Shown here piece after piece: positions 33,669 through 42,538 of a stretch of DNA of 45,372 bases. The stretch spans positions 1 through 45,372 of the forward strand of contig JAKSDO010000199.1 of assembly GCA_022360055.1 (NCBI GenBank), given 5' to 3'. The position numbers and the translations under genes were made by a program. This stretch comes from Cytophagales bacterium (GTDB lineage: Bacteria; Bacteroidota; Bacteroidia; Cytophagales; Cyclobacteriaceae). The notes beneath the pieces were generated by a model, which saw only the letters and a list, made by a program, of their open reading frames with translations, did not search any database and was not told where the DNA came from. How positions within the stretch are numbered: the first letter of the stretch is position 1; every line of letters begins with the position of its first letter.

Positions 33669-34889
33669 ATGATTGTACTGGTATTAAATGCGGGTAGTTC
33701 GTCCATAAAATATCAATTATTTGATGTGGAGGAAAAGAAAGTATTGGCAAAAGGAATCGTTGATAAAATCGGCATGGCTGACGCCGCGCTCATAAATTAT
33801 AGAGATGATGGAGATGAGGTAAAATTGGAAGGGGAAATCGTGGACCACCAGGCCGGGATTGAATATGTTTTAGGCGTTTTAATTAGTGAGAAACACGGTT
33901 CGATAAAATCTCTGGAAGGTATCGACGCCGTCGGCCATCGCGTTGTCCACGGTGGCGAATCCTTTCAATCGAGCGCATTAATAAACGACGAAATTGTCAG
34001 GAAAATCAATGAATGTGTTCCCCTGGCGCCCCTGCATAATCCACCTAATTTAAAAGGGATTGAAGCCGTAACCGAACTGATGCCCGACACACCGCAGGTG
34101 GCCGTATTTGATACCGCCTTTCATCAAACCATGCCGAAATCAGCCTATATGTATGCCATCCCGTATTCCCTCTATAAGAAATATGGGTTAAGACGATATG
34201 GTTTTCACGGGACAAGCCATCATTATGTATCCCGAAGAGCATGTGAAATTGTAGGTGTGGATTATCAAACGCAAAAGATCATTACTTGCCATTTGGGAAA
34301 CGGGGCATCCATTACTGCTATTAAATATGGAAAATCCGTAGATACTTCCATGGGACTTACTCCGGTTGAAGGTATGATTATGGGTACGCGTTCCGGTGAT
34401 CTTGACCTTGGTGTGCTTACCTATATCATCGATAAGGAAGAGCTGGGGGTGAAAGAAGCAAATACACTAATCAATAAGCACAGTGGTATACTCGGTATTT
34501 CCGGTGTTTCATCGGACATGCGGGAGGTCGAGCGCGCCTCGGACGATGGCAACAACCGGGCAAGACTGGCTTTGGAAATGTATGACTACCGAATAATTAA
34601 ATACATCGGTTCATATGCCGCAGCCATGAGCGGGGTGGATATGATCGTATTCACCGGAGGAATTGGAGAAAACGCACATCGCGTTCGCGAGGCCGTCTGC
34701 AAAAAATTCGGCTACATGGGCCTTGAATTTGATTCTGAAAAAAATACCGGATTGAGATCTCAGGAAGCTATAATAAGTAAGCCGGACTCGAAGATAAAGG
34801 TGCTTGTCGTGCCAACCAATGAGGAACTGGTCATCGCACAGGAAACTCTAAAAGTGATAAATAATATCAAAGATTTGTTGAAGGCTTAG
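33669..34889 (+). CDS. ackA: Acetate kinase
   Basis: A protein of 406 residues of the ASKHA kinase fold. It converts acetyl phosphate and ADP to acetate and ATP. VLVLNAGSSSIKYQLFD at the start, VGHRVVHGG, FDTAFHQTMP, YGLRRYGFHGTSHHYV, HLGNGASITAIK, MGLTPVEGMIMGTRSGDLD, ISGVSSDMRE and VFTGGIGENAHRVRE are all classical. The length is normal. It is the last gene of the pta cluster. Its 3' end overlaps the 3' end of the convergent dipeptidase gene by 23 bases. Confidence 0.96.
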   Translation: MIVLVLNAGSSSIKYQLFDVEEKKVLAKGIVDKIGMADAALINYRDDGDEVKLEGEIVDHQAGIEYVLGVLISEKHGSIKSLEGIDAVGHRVVHGGESFQSSALINDEIVRKINECVPLAPLHNPPNLKGIEAVTELMPDTPQVAVFDTAFHQTMPKSAYMYAIPYSLYKKYGLRRYGFHGTSHHYVSRRACEIVGVDYQTQKIITCHLGNGASITAIKYGKSVDTSMGLTPVEGMIMGTRSGDLDLGVLTYIIDKEELGVKEANTLINKHSGILGISGVSSDMREVERASDDGNNRARLALEMYDYRIIKYIGSYAAAMSGVDMIVFTGGIGENAHRVREAVCKKFGYMGLEFDSEKNTGLRSQEAIISKPDSKIKVLVVPTNEELVIAQETLKVINNIKDLLKA

Positions 34890-36087
34890 ATGCTGCTTCA
34901 ATTACTTCATTCCAAACTCTGAAGATATTTTTACTGCATATTTTTTTTATGTCTTCGTGGGAATATCCTCTTCGGAGCAATTCGAGAAACAGGTCCGGAA
35001 GTTTTGAAACATCTTCAAGACCGATTGGTAAGTTTGAAACACCATCAAAATCGGATCCCAAACCAACATATTCTATGCCGGCAATTTTTATGACGTGTTC
35101 AATATGATCGGCGACCAGGGAAACATCTCCCATAAGTTCCGGCTGGTTTTTTATTGAATCTAACTGCGCGGCTATGGAGGGATCATTTTCATTTGCTCCG
35201 GCTTCTATTTCTGCATAAACCTTTTTCAAAGCTTCGTTCCCTTTTGGAGTCAGGAAAAATGAGCCAAAATTGATCATGATCACCCCTCTTCGATCTGCAA
35301 GAAGCTTTATCATTTCATCCGAGACATTGCGCTCAAACCCCGGAGTAAAATGCCTGCACGAAGAATGCGAAGCAATTACCGGTGCACGGGAATGCCTCAC
35401 GGATTGATAAAAAGCGCTATCTGATACATGAGAAACATCGATCATGATTCCCAACTGATTCATCCTGTCAATGACCTGGTAGCCAAAAGGGCTTAATCCT
35501 CCATGCGTATATTTCCGATCATACGAAGAGTCACAAATGTGATTGTCTTTAGAATGGCATAACGTAATATACCGGATTCCTTTTCTATATAAAATATCCA
35601 GGTTTTCCAGTTTACCCTCGATGGGCGCTCCATTTTCCAGCCCCATAGGCAGGGAAATCAATCCCCTTGAAAAATTCAACTCAATTTCATCCGGAGATGT
35701 AGCCATGGCATATTTATCAGGATAATCCCGGCAGATTTTTTCGACCGAAGCAATCAGTTCAAGAGCAAGATCCAAGGCTCCGTCCATCTCTTTACTCGCC
35801 GGAATATAGATCGACATAATCGGTGCGTCCAATCCACCCGCTTTGGCCCGGACATAATCAAAATGCCCTCCTTCAGTACGCGTTGAGACATCCTCCCATT
35901 TATTTTTAAGCCGGTAAGGAAGATCAACATGACCATCAACTACGATGGTTTCCCGACTCAACCTCCTCGCTTCCTCTACCAGGTCTCTGGGTTTTGAATC
36001 CGCCTGCTCCGGGACAGAGCTTTTGTTTTTTTCATTACATGACAAAACAATGAGAATCAATGAAAGGAGAAGATATTTAATTTTCAT
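34867..36087 (-). CDS. Membrane dipeptidase (M19), lipoprotein
   Basis: A protein of 406 residues with a lipoprotein signal: MKIKYLLLSLILIVLSC, Cys17. The M19 (renal dipeptidase) domain shows the metal ligands in VVDGHVDLPYRL (His53, Asp55), IDVSHVSDSAF, VIASHSSCRHFTPGFERN, and GLGSDFDGV. These zinc enzymes cleave dipeptides, often D,L or L,D. The lipid anchor puts it at the periplasmic face of a membrane. I chose the ATG at 36087, where the signal peptide begins; an in-frame ATG at 36129 would add 14 residues and hide the signal. Its start overlaps the stop of the MKPVGPEQ frame. Confidence 0.92.
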   Translation of the reverse strand: MKIKYLLLSLILIVLSCNEKNKSSVPEQADSKPRDLVEEARRLSRETIVVDGHVDLPYRLKNKWEDVSTRTEGGHFDYVRAKAGGLDAPIMSIYIPASKEMDGALDLALELIASVEKICRDYPDKYAMATSPDEIELNFSRGLISLPMGLENGAPIEGKLENLDILYRKGIRYITLCHSKDNHICDSSYDRKYTHGGLSPFGYQVIDRMNQLGIMIDVSHVSDSAFYQSVRHSRAPVIASHSSCRHFTPGFERNVSDEMIKLLADRRGVIMINFGSFFLTPKGNEALKKVYAEIEAGANENDPSIAAQLDSIKNQPELMGDVSLVADHIEHVIKIAGIEYVGLGSDFDGVSNLPIGLEDVSKLPDLFLELLRRGYSHEDIKKICSKNIFRVWNEVIEAASKPSTNL

Positions 36088-36176
36088 CTGTTTATATTTT
36101 TTAAGTTGCTGATACACATAGAAATACAATCATGCTCATGTATGTTCTGAGTTTGCTCCGGCCCTACCGGTTTCAT
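36084..36176 (-). other. MKPVGPEQ element, copy 2 (small open frame coupled to the dipeptidase)
   Basis: Read on the minus strand from 36176, an ATG opens a 30-codon frame beginning MKPVGPEQTQ. Its TGA overlaps the dipeptidase ATG as ATGA, an arrangement that would couple their translation. The ATG lies 10 bases after the stop of the upstream membrane gene. Its first 63 bases match copy 1 at 3470-3408 at 51 positions. A CCGG-TAGGG-CCGG dyad lies in the conserved start. Whether it acts as a peptide, an RNA or a repeat cannot be settled from two copies. Confidence 0.5.
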
Positions 36177-36186
36177 TTTCGGTTAT

Positions 36187-36681
36187 TTATGGAATTTCCA
36201 ATCCGTTAAGTATAATTTGTTTGTCCGAATTTTTCAATTTTAAATCATTAACAATTTTTCTCGTATTGGGATTGTTTATGGAAAACAGTACGATCATGAT
36301 CCCGAATAAGGCGGCAAATGCCTGGAAATTGGTCAGATAAAATCCAATTGTAATAAGAATGGAGCTGAGCCCGTACGTAAAAAACCTGTAATTATTTGCT
36401 TTCCGATACAGAATTAGTTTTTCTTTTAATTCCTTTCCAAGCCTGGCCTTTTCGAGCATGGATCTGTGTTTTCGTATCCCTCTATAGATGATCATGAGAC
36501 ACAAAATTACTATTGGAATAAGTGTTACTGCATGGTATTCGGCCTGAATAATCTCTTCGAGCTCATCAACGGAAGATTCCAGATAAAGATAGATAAAAGG
36601 GATCAGCGGTGCTCCAAGATTTAAATAAGCAATTGTTTGAAGCCTCTGCACATAATTTTTCGTATCCAGTTGATTATGCAT
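36187..36681 (-). CDS. Membrane protein of unknown function
   Basis: A protein of 164 residues with two long hydrophobic regions. The first half has LNLGAPLIPFIYLYL and AVTLIPIVILCLMIIYRGI, then a basic helix (KHRSMLEKARLGKELKEKLILYRKANNYRF). The second half has FTYGLSSILITIGFYLTNFQAFAALFGIMIVLFSI, followed by a hydrophilic tail. No named family is recognised. I chose the ATG at 36681, because the longer frame to 36720 begins at a TTG. It is upstream of the MKPVGPEQ element and the dipeptidase on the same strand, so they may be co-transcribed. Confidence 0.7.
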   Translation of the reverse strand: MHNQLDTKNYVQRLQTIAYLNLGAPLIPFIYLYLESSVDELEEIIQAEYHAVTLIPIVILCLMIIYRGIRKHRSMLEKARLGKELKEKLILYRKANNYRFFTYGLSSILITIGFYLTNFQAFAALFGIMIVLFSINNPNTRKIVNDLKLKNSDKQIILNGLEIP

Positions 36682-36759
36682 GTATAAAGTAATAATTTGA
36701 GTTGTCGCTAAAATTGACAAATCCTAAATTAGGAACCTAATTTTTCCGGATTCAAACAT

Positions 36760-37377
36760 ATGAGTTTTTGCAAAATGTTCATTCTTAATGATAGCTCCAA
36801 ATGGTTCCTTACGATAGGATTTCTGGCATCGGTTTTAATTTCCTGCAGCGATAAAAAACCGACGTCAGATTCCGGCGCAACTGACTCTTTACTGGTCAAA
36901 TACCAGGCCCTCAATGACAGTGTCGAAAGCAACTGGAACATCATGATTGCCGACGATGATGACAAACACCTTTTGATGAAGCGATTATTGCTCGAAATTA
37001 GCTATACGAATAATTATGATAAAGACCGTTTTGATCAGTTTAATCAATTGATCGATGACTTGAAATCAATGCGATACGATCAAAAATCCATGAGCAATTC
37101 CTCCTCCATAGACGAGTATGATAGCGCTACCTTTGCGCTTTCCGATGAGATTATACGCTTTGCCAGGAGTCATCCCAGATATGAAGACTTTCCTCTGATG
37201 GCAGAATTGATCGATGATATCAATGCCAAAAACAATTATATCCTTTTGCATCGGATACATTACGACAATTGGGTAAAAGAATTGAATTCTTTTAAAGCCG
37301 CTAACAAGGAAAAACTCATGTCCTCGGACCCAGCGATCGATATACAAAAAATGCCTTTGTTTGAATTGCCCTCCTAA
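36760..37377 (+). CDS. Helical lipoprotein, unknown function
   Basis: A protein of 205 residues with a lipobox: WFLTIGFLASVLISC, Cys29. The mature part is helical: LLVKYQALNDSVESNWNIMIADDDDKHLLMKRLLLEI, then a linker and ALSDEIIRFARSHPRYEDFPLMAELIDDINAKNNYILLHRIHYDNWVKELNSF. The layout of long helices and the final YDNWVKELNSF resemble LemA-type helical bundles, but this is only a likeness. It is divergent from the membrane gene at 36681 and precedes the amidophosphoribosyltransferase-like gene by about 140 bases. Confidence 0.7.
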   Translation: MSFCKMFILNDSSKWFLTIGFLASVLISCSDKKPTSDSGATDSLLVKYQALNDSVESNWNIMIADDDDKHLLMKRLLLEISYTNNYDKDRFDQFNQLIDDLKSMRYDQKSMSNSSSIDEYDSATFALSDEIIRFARSHPRYEDFPLMAELIDDINAKNNYILLHRIHYDNWVKELNSFKAANKEKLMSSDPAIDIQKMPLFELPS

Positions 37378-37472
37378 CATATTGTCTGTTTTCCGTTATT
37401 TGCCGGTCGGTTAGTGGTTATCGGGGCAATCATCCAGGAATCGCCTTTGTCTCAAGGCATACATGGGTTTTA

Positions 37473-37503
37473 TTTGATCACCTTTTATAATCTGTTAAAT
37501 TTG
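37473..37503 (+). promoter_or_regulatory. Bacteroidota-type promoter for the amidophosphoribosyltransferase-like gene
   Basis: TTTG (37473-37476), exactly 19 bases, then TAAATTTG (37496-37503). Both elements match the TTTG / TAnnTTTG consensus perfectly. The transcript start would lie near 37508, so the ATG at 37520 and not that at 37508 should be the translation start. Confidence 0.65.
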
Positions 37504-37519
37504 CATTTTGATACCAATT

Positions 37520-39406
37520 ATGAGTGATGTTATAAAGCATGAATGTGGTATTGCAATGATCCGTCTTCGCAAACCACTTCAGTATTACCTCGATAAATAT
37601 GGTACCCCGGCATATGCAGCCAATAAGCTGTACTTGCTGATGGAAAAGCAACACAATCGGGGGCAGGATGGAGCCGGAGTTGTAAATATCAAGGTAGACG
37701 TAAATCCCGGCGTTCGATATATTAGTCGATACAGATCCATAGATCAACAGCCCATCGCCAGTATCTTTAAAAAGATTAACAAAAAATACAAGAAGGTAAA
37801 GAAAGCTTTCCCGGACAAGTTTACCGATGCCAGATGGCTCAAACAAAATGTTCCGTTTACCGGAACGGTGTGGTTGGGACACTTACGCTACGGTACTCAT
37901 GGTGGTAATAGCCTGGAAAGCACCCATCCCATGCTCCGGCAGAATAACTGGCGAAGTAGAAATCTGGCAATTGCCGGAAATTTCAATATGACCAATGTAG
38001 ACGAACTTTTTTCGATCCTGATTAAATTAGGTCAACACCCTAAGGAAAAAGTGGATACGGTAACTGTGATGGAGAAAATCGGACATTTTCTGGATCTGGA
38101 AAATCAGGATCTGTTCGATAAATATAAGGGACATTACAGCAACCGGGAAATCACAGAGATCATTGAAAACGAACTTAATCTCGGGAACGTATTAAGAAGA
38201 GCGTGCAAGGACTTTGATGGCGGGTATGCAATGGCGGGAGTTACCGGTCATGGCGCTTCCTTTGTTGCCAGAGATCCTGCCGGGATCAGACCGGCTTATT
38301 ATTACGTTGATGATGAGGTAGTGGTTGTTGCTTCTGAAAAACCTCCGATCAAAACTGCTTTTGACATAAAGTATCGCAGCATTAAGGAGATAAAACCGGG
38401 TCATGCATTGATTATTGATAAACAGGGAAATGTTTCGGAAGAAAAATTCATCGAACCGCTTGAGAAGAAGTCGTGCAGCTTTGAACGGATTTATTTTTCA
38501 AGAGGGACCGATCCGGATATATACAAGGAGCGAAAAGAACTTGGAAGGCTATTGCTGCCACAGGTTTTGAAATCAATAAATTTTGATTTGAAAAATGCGG
38601 TATTCTCATACATTCCAAATACTGCGGAGACTTCTTTCCTGGGCATGATCGACGGCCTTGAAAATTATCTTTCCAAGAGGAGAAAGGATGTCCTGGTAGA
38701 CGGAAAGCCCACTTTGGAAAAAATCGAAGATATCCTGGATTTCCGGCCAAGAGTAGAAAAGATCGTGACCAAAGATGCCAAGCTTAGAACATTTATTACG
38801 GATGACGATCACAGGGATGACCTTGTAGGACATGTTTACGATACCACCTATGAGGTCATCAGAAAGGATAAGGATTCCATCGTGGTTATTGATGATTCCA
38901 TCGTGAGAGGTACCACGCTGGAAAGGAGCATTTTATTTTTACTTGACAAGATCCATCCAAAGAAAATTGTTATTGTATCTTCAGCTCCTCAAATACGATT
39001 TCCGGATTGTTACGGCATAGATATGTCTAAAATGAAGGATTTCATAGCATTTCGAGCCGTCATCGCATTGATAAAGGAACACGGGATGGAAAGCCTGTTG
39101 GATGATGTCTATAATAAATGTATTGCCAGTATTGGTCTGAGAAAAGCCCCGAATTATGTTAAAGAGATTTATGCGCCGTTTACCGATGAACAAATTTCAG
39201 CTAAAATCGCCGATATTGTCACACCGAAACATCTAAATGCGGAAGTGCAAATTGTCTATCAAACTGTGTACAATTTGCACAAAGCATGTCCCAATCACCT
39301 TGGAGATTGGTATTTTACCGGCAACTATCCTACGCCGGGAGGAAACAGGGTTGTCAACAGAGCTTTTATAAATTATATGGAAGGAAAGCTCGTCAGAGCT
39401 TATTGA
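37520..39406 (+). CDS. Amidophosphoribosyltransferase-like protein, long form
   Basis: A protein of 628 residues, longer than usual PurF (about 470-510). The N-terminal class II glutamine amidotransferase domain starts after an eight-residue propeptide, with nucleophile Cys9 in KHECGIAMI. It has KQHNRGQDGAGV and WLGHLRYGTHGGN (as in PurF). Then come FDGGYAMAGV and ARDPAGIRPAYYYVDDEVVVASEKP-like segments, with the PRTase loop IVVIDDSIVRGTT about 453-465. PurF makes phosphoribosylamine from PRPP and glutamine. The extra length and altered middle suggest a paralogue rather than the pathway enzyme. The long insert near 310-370 is unassigned. The start at 37520 is supported by the promoter position. 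Confidence 0.85.
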   Translation: MSDVIKHECGIAMIRLRKPLQYYLDKYGTPAYAANKLYLLMEKQHNRGQDGAGVVNIKVDVNPGVRYISRYRSIDQQPIASIFKKINKKYKKVKKAFPDKFTDARWLKQNVPFTGTVWLGHLRYGTHGGNSLESTHPMLRQNNWRSRNLAIAGNFNMTNVDELFSILIKLGQHPKEKVDTVTVMEKIGHFLDLENQDLFDKYKGHYSNREITEIIENELNLGNVLRRACKDFDGGYAMAGVTGHGASFVARDPAGIRPAYYYVDDEVVVVASEKPPIKTAFDIKYRSIKEIKPGHALIIDKQGNVSEEKFIEPLEKKSCSFERIYFSRGTDPDIYKERKELGRLLLPQVLKSINFDLKNAVFSYIPNTAETSFLGMIDGLENYLSKRRKDVLVDGKPTLEKIEDILDFRPRVEKIVTKDAKLRTFITDDDHRDDLVGHVYDTTYEVIRKDKDSIVVIDDSIVRGTTLERSILFLLDKIHPKKIVIVSSAPQIRFPDCYGIDMSKMKDFIAFRAVIALIKEHGMESLLDDVYNKCIASIGLRKAPNYVKEIYAPFTDEQISAKIADIVTPKHLNAEVQIVYQTVYNLHKACPNHLGDWYFTGNYPTPGGNRVVNRAFINYMEGKLVRAY

Positions 39407-39427
39407 TTTACTTATAAATCATTTGAT

Positions 39428-39754
39428 TTACACGGCAAAACTCTCGCCACAACCACACGTTCTTGACGCATTAGGATTAATGAACTGAAATCCTTTCCCA
39501 TTCAGCCCGTCTGAAAAATCCAGGGTGGTGCCAAGCAGGTAGAGGATACTTCTTTTATCGACAAGAATCTTTACACCTTTGTCTTCAAACACCTTGTCCT
39601 CTTCCTTGATCTCACCATCGAAATCAAGCTGATACATAAGTCCGGAACATCCACCTCCCTGCACCGCAACCCGGACGTTATGATCGTCGGGATGACCTTC
39701 TTCCTTCTTAAGTTGAATAAGTTTTTCTTTTGCTTTATCCGTAACCTTTATCAT
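39428..39754 (-). CDS. Iron-sulfur carrier of the IscA/ErpA/HesB family
   Basis: A protein of 108 residues with the A-type carrier fold. VTDKAKEKLIQLKKEEG begins it, VQGGGCSGLMYQLDF holds Cys36, and the C-terminal NPNASRTCGCGESFAV holds Cys100 and Cys102, the three ligands that bind an iron-sulfur cluster. It delivers clusters to apoproteins. The FVDDKGV-like FEDKGVKILVDKRSILYLLGTTLDFSDGL segment is typical. It stands alone, convergent with the amidophosphoribosyltransferase-like gene across 21 bases. Confidence 0.95.
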   Translation of the reverse strand: MIKVTDKAKEKLIQLKKEEGHPDDHNVRVAVQGGGCSGLMYQLDFDGEIKEEDKVFEDKGVKILVDKRSILYLLGTTLDFSDGLNGKGFQFINPNASRTCGCGESFAV

Positions 39755-39887
39755 CTACTTTTCATTTGATACAATTTGCAAAATAAATTTCCATCCGGTA
39801 TAAATGCAAATTCCTTTACAGTTAACTCAAATATCCGGTTGATTGTTTTTATTTAAACCGGACATGGACCGGGAAGTTAAAATGATA

Positions 39888-39918
39888 TTTTCAAATCGAA
39901 AATATTGAACTACTTTTG
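39888..39918 (+). promoter_or_regulatory. Candidate promoter for thiL
   Basis: TTTT (39888-39891), 19 bases, then TACTTTTG (39911-39918). The -7 box matches TAnnTTTG exactly and the -33 box differs at one base. The start codon at 39942 lies 23 bases downstream. Confidence 0.5.
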
Positions 39919-39941
39919 ACACATCAAATCAATTACAGTGG

Positions 39942-40970
39942 ATGAATAACAGAACAGAGATCAATGAGCTGGGGGAATTTGGATTAATAGATCGAATAAC
40001 AAAAAATTTTTTACATCATAATCCGACCAGCAGGATCGGTGTCGGCGACGATGCAGCGGTTATAGACTACGGAAAGGATTACATGCTTTTGTCGACGGAC
40101 ATGCTTGTGGAAGGGGTGCACTTCGATCTTTCCTACATGCCAATTCAGCATTTGGGGTATAAGTCCATTTCTATTAATGTATCGGATATCGCTGCCATGA
40201 ATGGAATTCCACAGCAAGTAGTAATAGGTGTTGGGTTGAGCAACCGGTTTTCTGTCGAGGCAGTCGACAAATTGTATGAAGGAATCCAGGCAGCCTGCAA
40301 AGACTTTAAAGTGGATTTAGTCGGCGGAGATACGACTTCATCCCCTTCCGGATTAATTTTATCCGTCTCGGTTACAGGAATTGTGGAGAAGAACAGAATT
40401 TCTCTGAGAAGTAAAGTGGAAAAGGGTGATATCATCTGCGCTACCGGTGATCTCGGCGGAGCGTATATGGGATTGCAGGTATTGGAAAGGGAAAAACAGG
40501 TTTTCCTGGCGAATCCGGATATGCAACCGGATCTTCGGAAATATCCCTACATTACGGGAAGGCAGCTCAAGCCCAGGGCAAGGATGGATATTATCTATGA
40601 GTTGGGTGAAATGAATGTGAAACCTAAGGCCATGATCGATATATCCGACGGGCTGGCCTCGGAGCTTTTTCATTTATCAAAACGGTCCGGAGCAGGTTTT
40701 TTTATTTATGAAGACAAGCTGCCGATAGACAAGCAAACCTATGATACTGCCGTAGAATTTAATATAGATCCTGTCACTGCCGTAATGAATGGCGGGGAAG
40801 ATTATGAGCTTCTTTTTTCAATTAACCAGGAGGATTTTGAAGTATTGAAAAACCATCCGGATATTCATTTCATCGGTTATGCCGCTGAATTGGAAAAAGG
40901 GATAAACCTGGTTACAAAAAATCAAAATGTAGTGCCCATTAAAGCCCAGGGCTGGGATCATTTTAAATGA
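39942..40970 (+). CDS. thiL: Thiamine-monophosphate kinase
   Basis: A protein of 342 residues of the ThiL/PurM-like kinase family. It phosphorylates thiamine monophosphate to the diphosphate with ATP. Visible are SRIGVGDDAAVI near the N terminus, LLSTDMLVEGVHFDLSYM, GYKSISINVSDIAAMNG, LVGGDTTSSPSGL, ICATGDLGGAYMGL, MIDISDGLASELFHL and NGGEDYELLFSI, all hallmarks. The length is normal. It stands alone, with a promoter candidate just upstream and no other thiamine genes in view. Confidence 0.95.
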   Translation: MNNRTEINELGEFGLIDRITKNFLHHNPTSRIGVGDDAAVIDYGKDYMLLSTDMLVEGVHFDLSYMPIQHLGYKSISINVSDIAAMNGIPQQVVIGVGLSNRFSVEAVDKLYEGIQAACKDFKVDLVGGDTTSSPSGLILSVSVTGIVEKNRISLRSKVEKGDIICATGDLGGAYMGLQVLEREKQVFLANPDMQPDLRKYPYITGRQLKPRARMDIIYELGEMNVKPKAMIDISDGLASELFHLSKRSGAGFFIYEDKLPIDKQTYDTAVEFNIDPVTAVMNGGEDYELLFSINQEDFEVLKNHPDIHFIGYAAELEKGINLVTKNQNVVPIKAQGWDHFK

Positions 40971-41028
40971 ATGCTACCGGTAAATACTAAAATAAATTAA
41001 GAATTATCCGCTGCCGAATACCAAATTG

Positions 41029-41053
41029 AAAAAGGGACCTTCGTAAGGTTCCT
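41029..41053 (-). terminator. Intrinsic terminator after the transhydrogenase operon
   Basis: GGGACCTT (41034-41041) and AAGGTTCC (41045-41052) pair over 8 bp with one G-T wobble around a CGT loop. On the minus strand it runs into TTTTT, about 80 bases past the pntB stop. Confidence 0.7.
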
Positions 41054-41131
41054 GCCTCAACGGATGTATTGGATGAAGATCGAAACTCCGGAAATAAATC
41101 GCAACAGACCGATCCTCTATTGAAGAAGTCA

Positions 41132-42520
41132 CTAGGCATTCCCAACCTCTTCTTTCAATTTACCAAGAGAATCTTTTGCATCTCCAAACAACATTTTTGT
41201 TTTTTCTCCAAAGAACAATGGGTTTTCGATGCCCGCATAACCGGGGCGCATACTTCTTTTTAATACGATTACGGTCCCGGCAAGCTCAACATCCAGGATC
41301 GGCATGCCATATATCGGACTCCCGGTATCTTCTTTTGCCGCCGGGTTTACCACATCATTTGCACCGATCACAAGTACCATATCCGTAGTTGACATTTGTT
41401 CATTGGCTTCTTCGAGTTCCAGAAGTTTTGGATAGGGGACATCGGCTTCGGCAAGCAGTACATTCATATGGCCGGGCATTCTACCGGCCACCGGGTGGAT
41501 TGCATATTTAACCTCCACACCTTCATTTTCGAGCGCTTTTTCCAGATCATGACAAATATGCTGGGCTTGCGCAACTGCCAGACCATATCCCGGTACAACC
41601 ATAACTTTGTTGGAATATTTAAGTTGAATGGCGGTGTCGCTATGCGATGCTTCTTTGACAACCTGCTCGCGATCACTTCCGCTTGAAGATCCGCTTCCAC
41701 TAAATCCCCCGATGATCACGTTGAATAACGAACGGTTCATCGCCTGACACATCAGGACCGTAAGTATCGTTCCGGATGCTCCGACAATTATCCCTCCGAC
41801 GATCATGACCTGATTTCCATAGATAAGTCCGGCACCGGCTGCTGCAATCCCTGTAAATGAATTTAGCAGAGATATGACAACAGGCATATCGCCTCCACCG
41901 ATCGGAGTTACAAACGTTATCCCATAAACCAGACAGACGATAAGAAGAATTATAACAAGTGTGAAATTAAGCTCCGGTTGCACCATGATGAATCCACTCA
42001 ATACAAGGACAGCCACCAGCATGATGATATTGATCACCTGAGGTGCAGGTAATACCAGGCTATCTCGCAAAAATCCATCCAGCTTCCCCCAGGCGACAAT
42101 ACTGCCCGTAAACGCAATACTGCCTACAAACAACGCGAAAATAATGGTCAACACCTCGGTACTCATCATCGGCGTACCTTCCGGGAGGTTATAAAACTCA
42201 ACCGCGGCAATCAACATAGAACACGCACCCCCGAGTCCGTTGAACAGGGAAACCATTTCCGGCATTGCCGTCATTTTTACTTTTTTTGCCGCAGTAAATC
42301 CAATTATACCTCCGAGGATCAATCCTCCTACAATCCACAGGTAATTGTTGGATTCATTTTCCATGGGATAAAACATGGTAATCAGAATAGCTGCGCCCAT
42401 CCCAAACCCGGCGATCATATTTCCTTTTTTAGCAGTATCCGGATGGCTGAGACGCTTGAGACCAATTATAAAAAGTATTATACAAACGAGGTATAAAAAG
42501 TCTAATATCGGATTTTCCAC
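41132..42520 (-). CDS. pntB: NAD(P) transhydrogenase subunit beta
   Basis: A protein of 462 residues. The first half is a membrane domain of about nine spans, beginning ILDFLYLVCIILFIIGLKRLSHPDTAKKGN. The second half is the NADP-binding domain III, with VMVVPGYGLAVAQAQHICHDLE, HPVAGRMPGHMNVLLAEADVPY and MVLVIGANDVVNPAAKED. With PntA it couples hydride transfer between NADH and NADP to the proton gradient. The gene is third in the operon, 18 bases after the membrane PntA fragment. The length is normal. Confidence 0.96.
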   Translation of the reverse strand: MENPILDFLYLVCIILFIIGLKRLSHPDTAKKGNMIAGFGMGAAILITMFYPMENESNNYLWIVGGLILGGIIGFTAAKKVKMTAMPEMVSLFNGLGGACSMLIAAVEFYNLPEGTPMMSTEVLTIIFALFVGSIAFTGSIVAWGKLDGFLRDSLVLPAPQVINIIMLVAVLVLSGFIMVQPELNFTLVIILLIVCLVYGITFVTPIGGGDMPVVISLLNSFTGIAAAGAGLIYGNQVMIVGGIIVGASGTILTVLMCQAMNRSLFNVIIGGFSGSGSSSGSDREQVVKEASHSDTAIQLKYSNKVMVVPGYGLAVAQAQHICHDLEKALENEGVEVKYAIHPVAGRMPGHMNVLLAEADVPYPKLLELEEANEQMSTTDMVLVIGANDVVNPAAKEDTGSPIYGMPILDVELAGTVIVLKRSMRPGYAGIENPLFFGEKTKMLFGDAKDSLGKLKEEVGNA

Positions 42521-42538
42521 TTTCAGTCGGTTTAAAGG

